NCBI RefSeq assembly: GCF_000143415.4
Contig: NW_003314264.1
Span: 3,774,229 to 3,838,228 of the forward strand
Source: Selaginella moellendorffii
Lineage: Eukaryota > Streptophyta > Lycopodiopsida > Selaginellales > Selaginellaceae
Direction of reading: 5' to 3'
Length of the DNA stretch: 64,000 nucleotides
Both the position numbers and the translations under genes were made by a program. Position 1 is the first letter of the stretch; each line of letters opens with the position of its first letter. Positions 12,869-23,979 of this stretch are shown one piece after another. The notes below the pieces were generated by a model, which saw nothing but the letters and a program-made list of their open reading frames with translations, searched no databases and was not told where the DNA came from.

Positions 12869-13447
12869 TCAAGTTTGATCGCGTCGGCCTCGTTCTTTTT
12901 TTTACCTCCTTTTTCTCCCCACTCTCTTGCTTCAGCTCTCTTTGTTTTTGTTTGGAAAGTTCTTTCTTTTCTTTCTTTCATGTTAGGACGATTTCACCAC
13001 GTCTCCAAGCTTTAAATTATTGTCCTTCCTTCTCTACGTTTTTAAGATTCTTCGCTAAGTACCAAAGTAATATTTTTACACGCATTGGATGAGCCGTGGT
13101 TGGATTATCAGTAGCTTAACGTGCCGCTTCGTACGTAGTGGCCGCCGCATTTTAATTATTATCTGGACAGTGGTGGCCGTTAGATTCTGCAGATGGACGG
13201 ACGCGGTTGCGCCACGCTCAAAAACGTGATTTCCCCCTCCCTCCAAGCCCTAATTCTAGCGCACTGCTTGCGCAGGGCGCGTGGACTGGAGCCCCGCTGT
13301 TCTTCCCGAGAGAATCATCTCCGCTGGATCTGGCGCTGCTGCACTGTTCTCCTTGCAGCTAGAGAGTAAGCTGCTGCAGAGATTTCGTCCTCCTCGTCGT
13401 CCTCGGGATCTAGGCCTGGAATGAGGTGAGAATTTCGGGAGGAATCG

Positions 13448-15043
13448 ATGAAGGCGTGCAATGGCGATGGCGATGGAGAGAAGCGATCGCGCGGCCCAGA
13501 GTTTGAGCCGGGGCCGATCCCTCCCTTGACGCCCGTGGACAAATACGGCTTCCTGAAGTCGGAGAGCGCCGCCGATGGATCCAACCCGGCGCGCGCAGCG
13601 GATCGCGACAGGTAGCGAGCCTCTGTTTGGAGTTTGTTTGATGGCATTGTCGTGTTCTTGATGGATTGGTTCTTACACGTTTTCTTCTTTGTTTCTTCCT
13701 TGTAGAGAGGATCGAAGGCTCACAAAATGGAGAAAGATGATAGGCACAGGTGGTGCCGACTGGAGGCACTACGTAAGAAGGAAGCCCAATGTGGTAAAGC
13801 GGCGCATCAGGAAAGGTATACCAGATCGGTTGCGAGGACTTGTCTGGCAGTTGATTTCCGGGAGCCGGGACTTGCTGCTCATGAACCAAGGTGTTTATGA
13901 GGTAGCTATGCTTTCGTTTTTTTTCTTCGTTTTTCTTGAGTAGATTCCTCGTTCCTCGTTCTGTTCTTGTCTTTCATGCTTGATGTTTAAGCTTTTCTTC
14001 TGGTGCACTGCGACTACTTTTTTTTTTTCCACTCACGGGGATTCGTTTTTTACGTAGCAACTTGTTCTGTACGAGACTTCGTCCTCGGAGCTGGACATTA
14101 TACGCGACATATCTCGTACTTTTCCGTCGCATGTTTTCTTCCAGCAGCGGCACGGGCCTGGCCAGCGCTCGCTGTACAATGTCTTGAAGGCTTACTCCGT
14201 TTACGACAGAGATGTTGGCTATGTCCAGGTAAGAGCGACACTTTCTCACGCTTGGAAACAATGTTGTTAATCTCCTCGATCATCCATGACCGCAGGGAAT
14301 GGGCTTTTTGGCAGGCTTGCTGCTTTTGTACATGTGTGAGGAGGATGCGTTTTGGTTGCTTGTGGCGCTGTTGAAGGGCGCAGTTCATGCGCCAATGGAA
14401 GGCCTTTACTTGGTTTGTTTCATTGTTTTTTTGGACGTTCTACTGAGATCTAACTGCTTACCTGTAGGCTGGTTTGCCTTTGGTGCAACAGTATCTGTTT
14501 CAATTGGAACGGCTTGTCCGAGAGTATATCCCGAAACTTGGTGCTCATTTCGAAGAGGAAATGATAAACCCAAGCATGTACGCCAGCCAGTGGTTTATCA
14601 CTGTGTTTTCTTATTCCTTTCCGTTCCCGCTAGCTCTTCGGATATGGGACGTTTTTCTGTACGAGGTTTGTATCTCTTTCTTGCTTATCTATTTTTCTTC
14701 TGACGAGTTGCGAGGCTGCTATTATGTTGCAGGGAGTGAAGATTGTGTTTCGAGTAGGACTAGCGCTTCTGAAATACTGTCAAGATGATCTGGTCAAGCT
14801 TCCCTTCGAGAAGCTTGTCCATGCTCTCAGAAATTTCCCGGAGGATGTTCTCCAACCCAATCTTCTGCTACCGATGGCTTACTCGATCAAGGTACTCACA
14901 ACAGCATCGCTCTCAACTTCTCACACGCCTTCGCATCACAGGTTTCGAAGAGGCTGGAGGAACTGAGGCAGGAATACGAACGCATGACTAATTTTTCTAA
15001 ACCAGTGGAAGGCGCGATTGTCAAGAGAAGTTTCAGACGTTGA
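13448..15043 (+). CDS. TBC-domain Rab GTPase-activating protein
   Basis: Seven exons: 13448-13611, 13706-13901, 14058-14228, 14296-14412, 14468-14665, 14733-14891, 14942-15043, giving about 368 residues with consistent splice phases. TBC motif A is present at GIPDRLRGLVW. The catalytic arginine finger is in IIRDISRTFPSH (the IxxDxxR motif) and the glutamine finger in VGYVQGMG (YxQG). Both catalytic fingers are intact, so it should stimulate GTP hydrolysis by a Rab protein by the dual-finger mechanism. The architecture (short N-terminus, TBC, short basic tail) resembles the GYP1-like/TBC1D10 group; the Rab target cannot be read from sequence. The N-terminal 45 residues are Gly/Pro-rich and probably disordered. 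It converges with the PPR gene, 114 bases stop to stop. Confidence 0.9.
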
Positions 15044-15157
15044 GAGCTTGAAACAGTGGAAAGTTTCAAGCCCCACTTCCTTTTCTCTTGGCTTCCATCT
15101 CCGAGGTCTCTGGATTTTAGTGGTAGGATCCTCTCGCGGCATTGGTAGCAAACTATG

Positions 15158-16969
15158 TTACAGTCGACCGAGATTTCCAGTGTAAGTATTGGCAACCGAG
15201 ACATAGGACGAAGTATCATCTCTGTTAAGCTCCACAAGCTTTCGTGCTATCTCTCCTCCAAACTCTACGTTCTCGAGAGTTTTACACGAGGCAAGCAGTG
15301 CTCCATAATCTGGAATTCGCGGAGTGTATGGCATCGTGCGGACGAGATTGGCCGCGCATTCCAAGTGTCCAGATCGGCCCAGAATGTCCAGCATGCCGCT
15401 GTAGTGCTCCCTCAGCGGTTGGATCCCATAGTCATTCTGGAACGAAATGACCACCTGCCGTGCGATCTCCACCAGGCCTTGGTGCGTGCACGCCGTGAGG
15501 ACGCTCGAGATGGAAACCTCGTCTGGGATTCCGGCGGCCAATTGCATCTCCCGGAAGAGCTCGATCGCTTCCCTGCCGCGCCCGGAATGCGCAGCTGCCG
15601 CGATCACAGTGTTCCAAGATCCCAGATCGCGCTGCGGCATTCGATCGAAGATCAGGATCGCCAATTCCACGTCGCGAGTGAGCGAGGCGAGAAGGGTGTT
15701 CCAGGAATCGACATTGCGCTCCGGCATCTCGTGGAAGAGCGCCATCGCGCGGTGGGATTGCAGGTTTTGCGTGTAGGCCGCCAGCATCGCGTTCCAGGAG
15801 ACGAGGCTGTGGCTGGGCATGGAATCAAACAGCGATTTGGCGTCGCCCAGGTAGCCGGATCGCGAGAATGCGACGAGCAGCGTCGTCCAGGAGACTGGAT
15901 TCCTCTCCGGCATGCGATCAAACAGGAGCTTTGCTTGTTCCAGATGCCCATTTTGGGCGTAGGCTTGCAGCATTCCCGTGGAGGAGACGACGTTTTGCTC
16001 CGGCATCGCGGAGAAGACCTTGGCGGCCTCTTCCACTCGCCCGGCTCGAGAGAATCCCACCAGGAGCGTCGTCCACGACACAATGTCCCACTCGCGCATC
16101 CTTTCGAAGAGATCGACTGCCCTGTTCATCGAATTCTTGAGAGTGTACGCTGCTAGCATCGTGTTGATGGAGACGAGGTTTCTCTCGGGCATGGAAGCGA
16201 AGAGTTCTTGCGCGAGCTCGAGATTGTTCGTCCTAGCGGCGACGATCTCGCCGATAACATCGTTGGATGTAGTAGCAAAAGCGTGAAGCAGGCCATTCCA
16301 CACCACCAGCGACCATTCGGGCATCCGGTGGAGCAAAGTCACGGCCTCGCCAAGATCCCCAGCCCGGGCAATTGCGATCACGATAGCGGTCCATGAGATT
16401 ATGTTTCGCTCTGGCATCAAATCGAAGATCTTTCTCGCGCCATGAAGATCTTCGTTTTCAAGAAACGATCCGAGAATCGAGTTGTACGTGACGGCATCCC
16501 ACTCTGGCATTGAATCAAAGGTAAATTTTGCTTTATACAAATGCCCTTTTGCGTTATATGCGTCGATCATAGTTGTCCAGGAGACTATGTTTCTATACGG
16601 CATAGCGTCAAATATTTTTTTCACTGTTTCTACTTGACCATAGTCCTTGTACGCTGTCATTATAGTCGTCCAGGATATCACTGTTTTACTTGGCATAGCA
16701 TTGAAGAAAGCACTTGCTTCGTCCAAATGCCCTTTCGTGGCATATGCCGAAAGCATGATATTCCAGGAGAAAGAATTGGGTGCGTGAATGGCATCGAAGA
16801 CGCGACGAGCAGCCTCGACGCTGCCGCATCGCCCATACATTTGGACGATAAGATTGGAGATGTAAGCGTCTTGTTGGCAGTTAAATCTCCCCGACGCTTC
16901 GGTGTGGAGAATTTCGGCCTCGTCGGGAGATACGCAAGCTCGAAGGCGCTGAGCGAAGGCCTCAACCAT
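15158..16969 (-). CDS. PPR protein of tandem 31-residue repeats, E-domain end
   Basis: Intronless, 603 residues. After an N-terminal region with a typical YISNLIVQMYGRCG block, the protein is an almost unbroken chain of 31-residue S-type PPR motifs (pattern SWN/T..L..Y...G....A...FD.MP.RN). It closes with an E-type region (GIQPLREHYSGMLDILGR..., then SYVSVANTY) that stops at TGNLGRL, before any E+ or DYW domain. PPR proteins bind organellar RNA one base per repeat. PLS-class members without DYW usually recruit a deaminase in trans for C-to-U editing or act in splicing. The organelle is not clear: the N-terminus lacks an obvious transit peptide and the start may lie elsewhere. Its ATG is 64 bases from that of INTS7 on the other strand. 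Confidence 0.88.
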   Translation of the reverse strand: MVEAFAQRLRACVSPDEAEILHTEASGRFNCQQDAYISNLIVQMYGRCGSVEAARRVFDAIHAPNSFSWNIMLSAYATKGHLDEASAFFNAMPSKTVISWTTIMTAYKDYGQVETVKKIFDAMPYRNIVSWTTMIDAYNAKGHLYKAKFTFDSMPEWDAVTYNSILGSFLENEDLHGARKIFDLMPERNIISWTAIVIAIARAGDLGEAVTLLHRMPEWSLVVWNGLLHAFATTSNDVIGEIVAARTNNLELAQELFASMPERNLVSINTMLAAYTLKNSMNRAVDLFERMREWDIVSWTTLLVGFSRAGRVEEAAKVFSAMPEQNVVSSTGMLQAYAQNGHLEQAKLLFDRMPERNPVSWTTLLVAFSRSGYLGDAKSLFDSMPSHSLVSWNAMLAAYTQNLQSHRAMALFHEMPERNVDSWNTLLASLTRDVELAILIFDRMPQRDLGSWNTVIAAAAHSGRGREAIELFREMQLAAGIPDEVSISSVLTACTHQGLVEIARQVVISFQNDYGIQPLREHYSGMLDILGRSGHLECAANLVRTMPYTPRIPDYGALLASCKTLENVEFGGEIARKLVELNRDDTSSYVSVANTYTGNLGRL

Positions 16970-17013
16970 GAAATTGGGATCTTACATTGCCTACATTTGC
17001 CGCTAGAACGAGG

Positions 17014-17027
17014 TTTTAGGGTTTTTT
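17014..17027. promoter_or_regulatory. Telo-box in the 64-bp PPR/INTS7 divergent promoter
   Basis: TTTTAGGGTTTTTT, containing TAGGGTTT, the complement of the plant telo-box AAACCCTA. It lies between start codons only 64 bases apart. Telo-boxes are known from promoters of plant translation and ribosome-biogenesis genes. Confidence 0.5.
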
Positions 17028-17033
17028 GTAGCA

Positions 17034-20000
17034 ATGAAGGAGATAGGCGCCATGAAGGCGCTGGCGTGGTACCGGGAGCTCGACATGGATTATCGATCCT
17101 TGAAAACAGGTCTGATCGATTTCTTTCTCTTCCTAGCGCAGCATTCGACTCCTTCGATCTCTCTCTCAGGTGGACAATGCGAGGCGATCATGAATCTAGC
17201 CCCGCGGCTGCTGCAGTGGAGCCTGGAGCCCCCGGCTAACCAGGCCGCCGCCGATCACTTTGGGCTGGATCCCGGCCAGGACCTAGCGTCCGCCAACGCG
17301 ATCTTCTCGCGGCTCGCGGACTCTTTCAAGAATGGCAGCAATGTCATCCGGCTGTGCATTCTCAAGGTACTTCTCTATGTGTACAGAGGCCACAGGAAGG
17401 CCAGGACGTCGAGTAAGTCCTTGCTTAGCGGTGAAAGGATCTCCGACTACGTGGAGGTGTTGAAGAAGGTGAAGGCCGTTGCTAGGAGCACCGATCTCAC
17501 AGCTCGGTGTCTCGCCATCCGGGCTCTTGGATGCTTGGCTCAGCTCGACTGTGATAGCAGTGACTTGCATCGGCTTGTTCTACTGTCGATGGACTCCACT
17601 CACGAGCAGGAGGTAGTACGTTTGATTTGATCCTACTGCTGTGAAAACTTGGTGAAAAACTTGTTTTTTTAATTTGTAGGTGGAGGCTGCATTCTTTGCC
17701 GCGGGGTGTTTCTCCGAGAACTCGCCATCTTTTGCTGCTATGTGCTCCAGAAAGCTGAAGAGGGTATTGGAAACATCAACTAGCCTCGACTTTGCGGCAA
17801 TTCGTGTTTTGTCCAAAATGTGGATATCATCTGCAGTGGCGGCTGACGTTCACAAGGCAAGAGTTTGTTTGTTCTGTTTTTTCTTGTGGTTTGGATTTGC
17901 TAATTTTTTTGTGTGCTAGTTTGGAGAAGAGATGCTGCTTAAGCATCCCAACGACGAGGTTGCAAAGGTGACGCTAGCTGCTCTGAGCAACCTCGCCGGG
18001 AAGGCGAAATTATTACTTCCATCTCACGTTCGTCTGCTACTGGAGTATGCCAATTCGGATCGTGGAGCGTCTGTCCAGATGCTTTCGCTGGTTTATCTGA
18101 CCAAGTTATTACCTCAATCGATATATTACTTGGAATCTGTGGAGCAGGAGCTTGTGCCGCTCTTTACAGTGGTCAAAGATACGAACAAGCCATCTGTGAT
18201 ACGCTTACAAGCGTTGCGTCTTCTTCAAAAGGTAACCAGCCTCTCGGCCTCTTTCTGTTATTGAATTTTTCTTTTGTGCAAGGTGGCAACGAATTATCCT
18301 ATAGAATGTTTGAGCGAATTCATTTCTCTCGGGGAAGTGAATTCTCAAGACGGAGAGTGGTCTGTCAGTTTTCAAGCGCTCCGCCTGCTCGTAGAGCTTG
18401 TTTGCAAGCTTGAGCGCTCCAGACAATCATCGGACTCGGAGGTTACTGAACTCTTGAAGAAGATATCTTCACTACTTTGCCATCGTTTTATCACGTCTCC
18501 TGATGGTGCTGCCGTTCATTGCTACCGTTTGACTCTGAGACTGGTCATAAACTCTACGAAAGCCTGCTATATTCTTGTGGAATCTCTTGCTCAGAAGCTT
18601 CAGTCCACTATCACGAAGGACGAAGAACAAAACGACGTCTCCGGCGATACTGTCATGCGTGACGCGACCGACGATTCATCAAATATATCTCTACTGGAGC
18701 CTACTTGTCGCTGCTTACTTATCTGTGCGACAAACCTGGATTTGAACGACTCGAAGATGACCACGATTTGCGAGCGGGTCACACAGGTTTCTCAGCTCCT
18801 GAGCTCTTCCGGTGCTTACGAGAAAGTCTACATGGGCCTACTTCCAGCGGTTTTCAAGGTATCTTTGCTCGAAGGTTTAGATACTCCAGAGTATGCGCAA
18901 AAAGCTGCCGAGGCATTGGTGCAGTCATCAAAGTTTTGGCCTGCATATAAACTTGCAAAGACCGCCTGCATCTTTGGACAGTGGGACATCGCCGAAGGCA
19001 TTTACCGAGTTATCTGCGATGTAGTCACGTCCGAGGCGTGCTATTTCTGGCTCAAGGCTCTTTTACAGCTATGCTCCGCTGAAAAGCTCTGGTCTAGAAC
19101 ACCAGGAGACGCAGGAAACACGACATTTGTGGAAACAGGTTGTCAATCTCTACAGATGCTAAAATCATCGGTAAAATCATTGGAAGCCGGAGTTCAGCTG
19201 GACAGGTCTATAGAGTTTGAGTTTCAACGTCGGTTTGTGAGGCTTCGAATCCGACTATTGCAAATCATGATGGAAGCTGTCGCGCTTTGCAACTCGGTTC
19301 TTCAACATCAGCGTGTACATGGCGGGGATCTTACTTCCAAGGGACTTCTTTTGACCTGTTACGGAAAGGCGCAGCTGCTTGCGTCAGACTTCCAGGTTCT
19401 CGCTGGGGATTTCTACATCTTAAGTATTTCCTTCATCGGCATTGACAACGGCAGCCTAGAACTTTTATACGCCAGGATGTTTCAATCCTCTCTCCTGGCG
19501 TTTTGTACAGCTTTTGCGTTTCTACCATGGCGCAGAAACACTTCCAACGGTTTGAAACGCTCGAGGACGACGGCTTTCAGTTTCACTTACAAGGCGGACG
19601 TGTTTGAAGAAGTTGCCCGCTTTATCCAGGGACGTACTATGCTGCAGCAGTTCCACGACGTGCTGGGACGCATCGCTGTTGGAGATTTACGCTACAGACG
19701 CAACGTTCCTTGGTTTAAAACACAACCAGCTACGCAGGTTGTAAAGAGTGTGTGGAAGCAGGCCTTGCATCTGAAGTTCTCCGAGTCGAACGGGGCTACG
19801 TGGACTCAGGAGAAAGGTATTCCATTCTTAAACGAAGCTATGCGTCAGCTGTTCCGTGAGGAATATGTGCTGCCTAGATACTTCTTCAACTCGAGGTAAG
19901 CAGATATTCTACAATACTTTTTTGTTAACTGAATGTTCCTCTGCTTCCAGGCCTCGAACGCAGCTGCGGTTGCATGCCCATACAAAAGAGCGTTATTTTA

Positions 20001-20395
20001 GTGTTCCCAGGGGCTCGCCTCTCTCTTTAAGTCTCGGCCTGGAGGTAATTAATCTACCAGCAGGTTTTGAGCTGAAGAGGTTGTCTTGCGTGCTCGCGCT
20101 TTCCGGTTCTACGCAGCATGTCTCGAATTTTACTCGTGACACCAAAGACCATGTTCTTCTGAAATGGCTGGCTGGTCGAGACAACGTGTCAGAGTCAGAG
20201 AATACTCTAGCGTTCATTTCTTCGTCTCTGGAAGGCGAGCAGACCCAGGGGTTGTGTTCGTGTACTATAGATGTCTCGAATCTTTCGCCAGGAGTTTACC
20301 AAGTATCATCACACTTATCCGTCTGCACAGACAAAAGAGGTGTACAGTGGATGCTGAAGGGACCGCGCTTCGATCAAAAGTTTAAAGTTGTATAG
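17034..20395 (+). CDS. Integrator complex subunit 7 homolog
   Basis: Exons 17034-17109, 17170-17612, 17680-17856, 17920-18231, 18283-19895 and 19951-20395, about 1021 residues. Intron 1 (17110-17169) is 60 bases with no stop, so its retention would insert 20 residues in frame. The ARM/HEAT-repeat N-terminal half contains the family-typical run around VKAVARS, ARCLAIRALGCLA, EAAFFAAGCF, FAAIRVLSKMW and VAKVTLAALSNLA. The long fourth to fifth segment is helical, and the last 150 residues form a beta-rich C-terminal domain ending FDQKFKVV. INTS7 is a core subunit of Integrator, which processes snRNA 3' ends and attenuates transcription in the nucleus. Intron 3 uses a GC donor (AAG/GCAAGA at 17857). 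Human INTS7 is of similar size. The plant homolog is known to be essential for embryos. Confidence 0.85.
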
Positions 20396-20522
20396 CTACA
20401 AGGTACTTATTATGAATTATAATAACTCGTCTCATTGTTTTTGTTCGATTTTCAGCGCAGTCGAAAGCAAAAATACGAGATTTCACTGAAGAGAACTTCA
20501 TTTACAAATGACGCGCTTCCAG

Positions 20523-21757
20523 CTATTTTGATTCTTCAGGTAAATTCTCCTGGCTCATCGTCATCTCTGGGATCTCACTGGCTAGTCCCCAGAGGTAGGC
20601 CACTGATCCAACGTATGGAACATAGCTTAGCAGACTCACCATCTTTCGCATTCGCAGGCCTTCAACCTTCTTCAAGTTGCTCTGAACGAGCCAGGCTTGG
20701 AATATCGAATAAAGGAAGACGTCCCAGAGAAAAGCATATGCAACACGGTCTGTTCCTATATAATGGAGAAAATAGTCCCAGCGATCAACGATGTTCCCAA
20801 ATCCTGCGTCAGGTCTGCCTCCCAAGCCCCAGGCTATCGATAGTGCACCAACTGTTCCACCGACTAAAGCGATTGGTTTTGCTGCAGATAGTGCTGCTTG
20901 GCAGAATTTGCTTGGTGATTTGGACTTTGTAGGAACCTGTTCGTTCAACCGAATAGCCATGTAAGGTATGAGAAAGGCTGCAGTCATGTCTTTCATAGTT
21001 AGTGCTTTTCTTACGCGAAGCTCGTTTTACCGTTCGTCAGAAACCACTGTCCCGCCCAGAGTGCTTCCAAGGACCCTTTGAACCGGTTGTTTCGAGCGTC
21101 AGAAAAGATAATGGGTCCGAAGAGCAGAGTCCATCCCATAACGACGTTGAAGAGCGCCTCGGCAGCCTATGGTTCCAAAATGTATGGTGGTGAGTAAATC
21201 TATGGTGGCTTTGTGAGGATGTACTCACCGGGTGAATCACAGGAGCGGTTACTACGTGAAATCCAGCTGAAGAAGAGAACTGAACGTCAGAGATAAAATT
21301 GTGCCATACACACCAGCATTGGCGATAGGTAGTACAAAGAAGAAGTTTAGTGATAGTTGGAAAAGCATTGACAACGTTTCTTGGTCGATTGCCCATGCAG
21401 GATCTCCCTGGCAGCAAGAAGCTCAAAAAATCAAGGAAGAAGGGAAAAGAGCCGAGCTCTCACTGGTGCATATGGGAGAATGAACAGCCAGACAGCGTAG
21501 AAGCCAGTCATGCTCCATAAAACGAGCCGGAGCGCGGCATTGCTGACGAATCCTTCGTCCGGCGCTCGCCTAGCTTTGCAGACTACATTTCTTTCGACTG
21601 GACCGTCTCGACGGTAGGCTTTCGCAATTCTGCAGCTTACTAACCTGTGATCTCTTGTGTGAAGCCACAGAAGTGCTTGGTGTCGTGGAATAACGCACTG
21701 CTTGTAACGTAAGCCCGAGCTCGGAGCTGCGGAAAGTATGACGCTCGCCATAACCAT
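20523..21757 (-). CDS. Predicted plastid multi-pass membrane protein, function unknown
   Basis: Five exons (21757-21464, 21407-21314, 21266-21229, 21166-21031, 20989-20523) splice in frame to 342 residues. The first 60 residues are Ser/Arg-rich and nearly free of acids, like a chloroplast transit peptide. Hydrophobic segments follow: LVLWSMTGFYAVWLF, LFQLSLNFFFVLPIAN, FNVVMGWTLLFGPII, AALSAAKPIALVGGTVGAL and a C-terminal SLLSYVPYVGSVAYLWG. Conserved-looking blocks WFLTND...FLIPYMAIRL and DRVAYAFLWDVFLYSIFQAW recall an uncharacterised plant/cyanobacterial membrane family (possibly DUF2834-like); I cannot name a function. Its start codon is 57 bases from that of PIG-X on the opposite strand, and it converges with INTS7 with 127 bases between stop codons. 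Confidence 0.75.
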
Positions 21758-21814
21758 TTATAAAATGCTTTGTGTAGGGTTCCTTTGCCGCAGGGGGAGA
21801 GCTTTCATCAAGCG

Positions 21815-22630
21815 ATGAAACCACCACGAGCAATCTTGCTCGTGGCTGTGCTGGGCGCCATAGCTCATCTCATTAGAGGTACTCTTTCTTTTGCGGCATT
21901 TTAGTTGACTCTAGCGCTTGTGTGGCCACCAGGAAACGAAGTTGTGAAGTTTGCTAGAACGCTTGAGGGTAGTGGTTCGCACCGGGAGCTCAAAACCGAT
22001 ATCAGCCTGCAACTGGATGACAAGTTCCAGGGAGACTCGTGCAGGCTCTCCTTGGTAGAAAATCTCCCAAGCTCCGTTTTTGCCGATACGTTCCAACTCC
22101 AGCGCTTAACTCGGATGGGAAGTAAGTAACTCGTGTATGAAATCCCCCCCGAAGTGATGCAAAAGATGTGTTTTTGCAGGATATGAAGCAGCCCATGTAT
22201 CCGGTGATCTCGATCTGGAGAGGCCAGCGTTTTTCTCTGGACCAGTCACCGTGAGAATACAAGTCTCGCTGGATCAAAACGCGAACGTCTTCCATGCCGA
22301 GACTTCACTCCCTTTACACGCTCGTTATGCGGTAAGTTACATTTTTAATGTGCTACTAACCGAGTGTTTGTTCGTTCCTGGCAGCCACTAGGCATTGACA
22401 GCTACCACCTCATAAACTTGAGCTCTCCATCCGTGGCCGTGAGCTGCAAGAAGAATGCGGAAGAACTCCAACTCGAGCTCGCTGCAAGCGAAGAAGTCCA
22501 ATGGCCAATTCCAGCAGGGAACCCCGACGACGCCAGCACTGTGAATCGATTCACGGCGCTGGCCGCCGCTGCAGGGACGCTGGTCCTTTGCAGCATCTCA
22601 GTCATGAAGAAGAGGTGTCCTTGGTGTTGA
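21815..22630 (+). CDS. PIG-X/Pbn1-like subunit of GPI mannosyltransferase I
   Basis: Exons 21815-21878, 21933-22121, 22180-22331 and 22385-22630 give 216 residues. The N-terminus is a signal peptide or anchor (ILLVAVLGAIAHLI). The C-terminus is a single membrane span (ALAAAAGTLVLCSISV) followed by the short basic tail MKKR. Between them lies the PIG-X domain with its signature SLPLHARYAPLG, where a conserved His-x-Arg-Tyr-x-x-Pro precedes the SYHLINLSSPSVAVSC block. In yeast and mammals PIG-X/Pbn1 stabilises PIG-M/Gpi14, which adds the first mannose to the GPI anchor on the lumenal side of the ER. The last four codons (CPWC) could be replaced by an unrecognised exon. It shares a 57-base divergent intergenic region with the membrane-protein gene; the B3 gene starts 96 bases downstream on the same strand. 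Confidence 0.85.
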
Positions 22631-22726
22631 TTTCTCCTCTCTCTCTCTCTCGCTCGCGCGGAAAGTAAATGTTATCTTTTTTGGCACACACCTCACCACC
22701 TCGAAAGTAGGGTAGTAATTCTAGAA

Positions 22727-23803
22727 ATGGCTGACGAGAGGGAGAAGGTATGGTTCGTCCGCGTCATACACAAGCCCGTCCGCTTCTCACACCTGGTATG
22801 TTCTAGCTTCCGCATGAATCATAGCGAAAACTCCAAACTTTTCTTGATTCTCTAGTCGGTTCCAAGGCGGCTCGCGAAGGACCAGCTCAAGAAGTTGTGC
22901 AACACCACCGTGTTCCTCCAGGACGAGCGCGGCCAGGAGTGGCCAATCGGCACCAACGAGCACGCCTACTTCTGCTCGGGCTGGAACCGCCTCGCACGCG
23001 ACAAGAGCCTCAAGGGAGGCGAGGTCATCCTCTTCATGCACGAAGGCCGCGGCCGCCTCCGCTTCAAGATCTTCGCCGCCGATGGAGCGGACCGCCAGGA
23101 CTTCGGGACCGAGAGGTTCTGCGGGAGGCCACCCCGGATTGGGGGCTCCAAGCACCGAAAGATCGTCCGGAAGCCCAGGATCGTCAAGAAACCAGCGCCG
23201 AAGCTGGCGGTGCCGGTTTGCGTCCAGGCCGTGGTGAAAGAAGAAGTAGAGGAGAGTGGAATGCTCGGTGATGCAGAGCCAGCAGTAGTAGCTATGGCGG
23301 AAGAACAATCTCCAGACGATCACGAGCCGGCAGTAGAACCATCTCCAGAGCTCCCCCATCACCGTGAAAGCTCCCCTCCTTTTCTCGAGCGGAACTTGAG
23401 GAGCCGGCCGCCGCTGGTGAGATCGAAGCTCCACCTCCACCGCCTCGCCATGGACGCGGCGCTGGCGTACAAATCTGACAAGCCAACGTTTATAGTCAAG
23501 ATACAAGGCGACGAGACGGTTCTGGTAAGAGACAACGTTTACCTCGCAAGATGACTGGATGACTTTTTTTTCCAGAGTGTGAGGAGGGAGTTTGCCGAAA
23601 GATATCTTCCTCGCAAGCCCGCCACGACCAGCGTGGTGGACGGGGATTCGACGCTGTGGACGGTCAAGTGGCTGGGAATTCGAGCGTGCGTCCTGGGTGC
23701 CGGGTGGCCAGAGTTTGCGAGGCATCACGTCCTGAAGAAGCTGGACATATGTCTGTTCGAACTCATCACCCAGAGAGCCTTCCAAGTTCGGATCTACAGG
23801 TAG
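22727..23803 (+). CDS. Protein with two B3 DNA-binding domains (REM-like)
   Basis: Exons 22727-22795, 22856-23524 and 23576-23803 give 321 residues. The first B3 domain occupies about residues 8-100, with VWFVRVIHKP, SVPRRLAKDQ, the GQEWPI strand, the SGWNRLARDKSLKGGEVILF core and the final strand RLRFKIF. A 120-residue linker follows, with a Lys/Arg-rich patch (SKHRKIVRKPRIVKKP, a likely nuclear signal) and an acidic Glu/Pro stretch. The second, more divergent B3 domain (about residues 230-320) starts PTFIVKI and includes WTVKWLGIRACVLGAGWPEFARHH. Both introns interrupt B3 domains after the first strand, at equivalent places, which suggests domain duplication. Two B3 domains without auxin-response or AP2 parts fit the REM group; the target site is unknown. 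Confidence 0.85.
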
Positions 23804-23979
23804 AAAAACCAAAGCGACAAGCATCAAAATGCAACTGGCTTTAGGAATGCCAGGCTTTATAGATATGGTTTCTCTTGCATCACAATCACAGTACCTGTAT
23901 CTCACAAAACCGAAACTTTGCGTTTCTTCTGCCTCAATCCGAGGACCGTGCACACGCGAGAATTGTTGCTGGCATGGCG

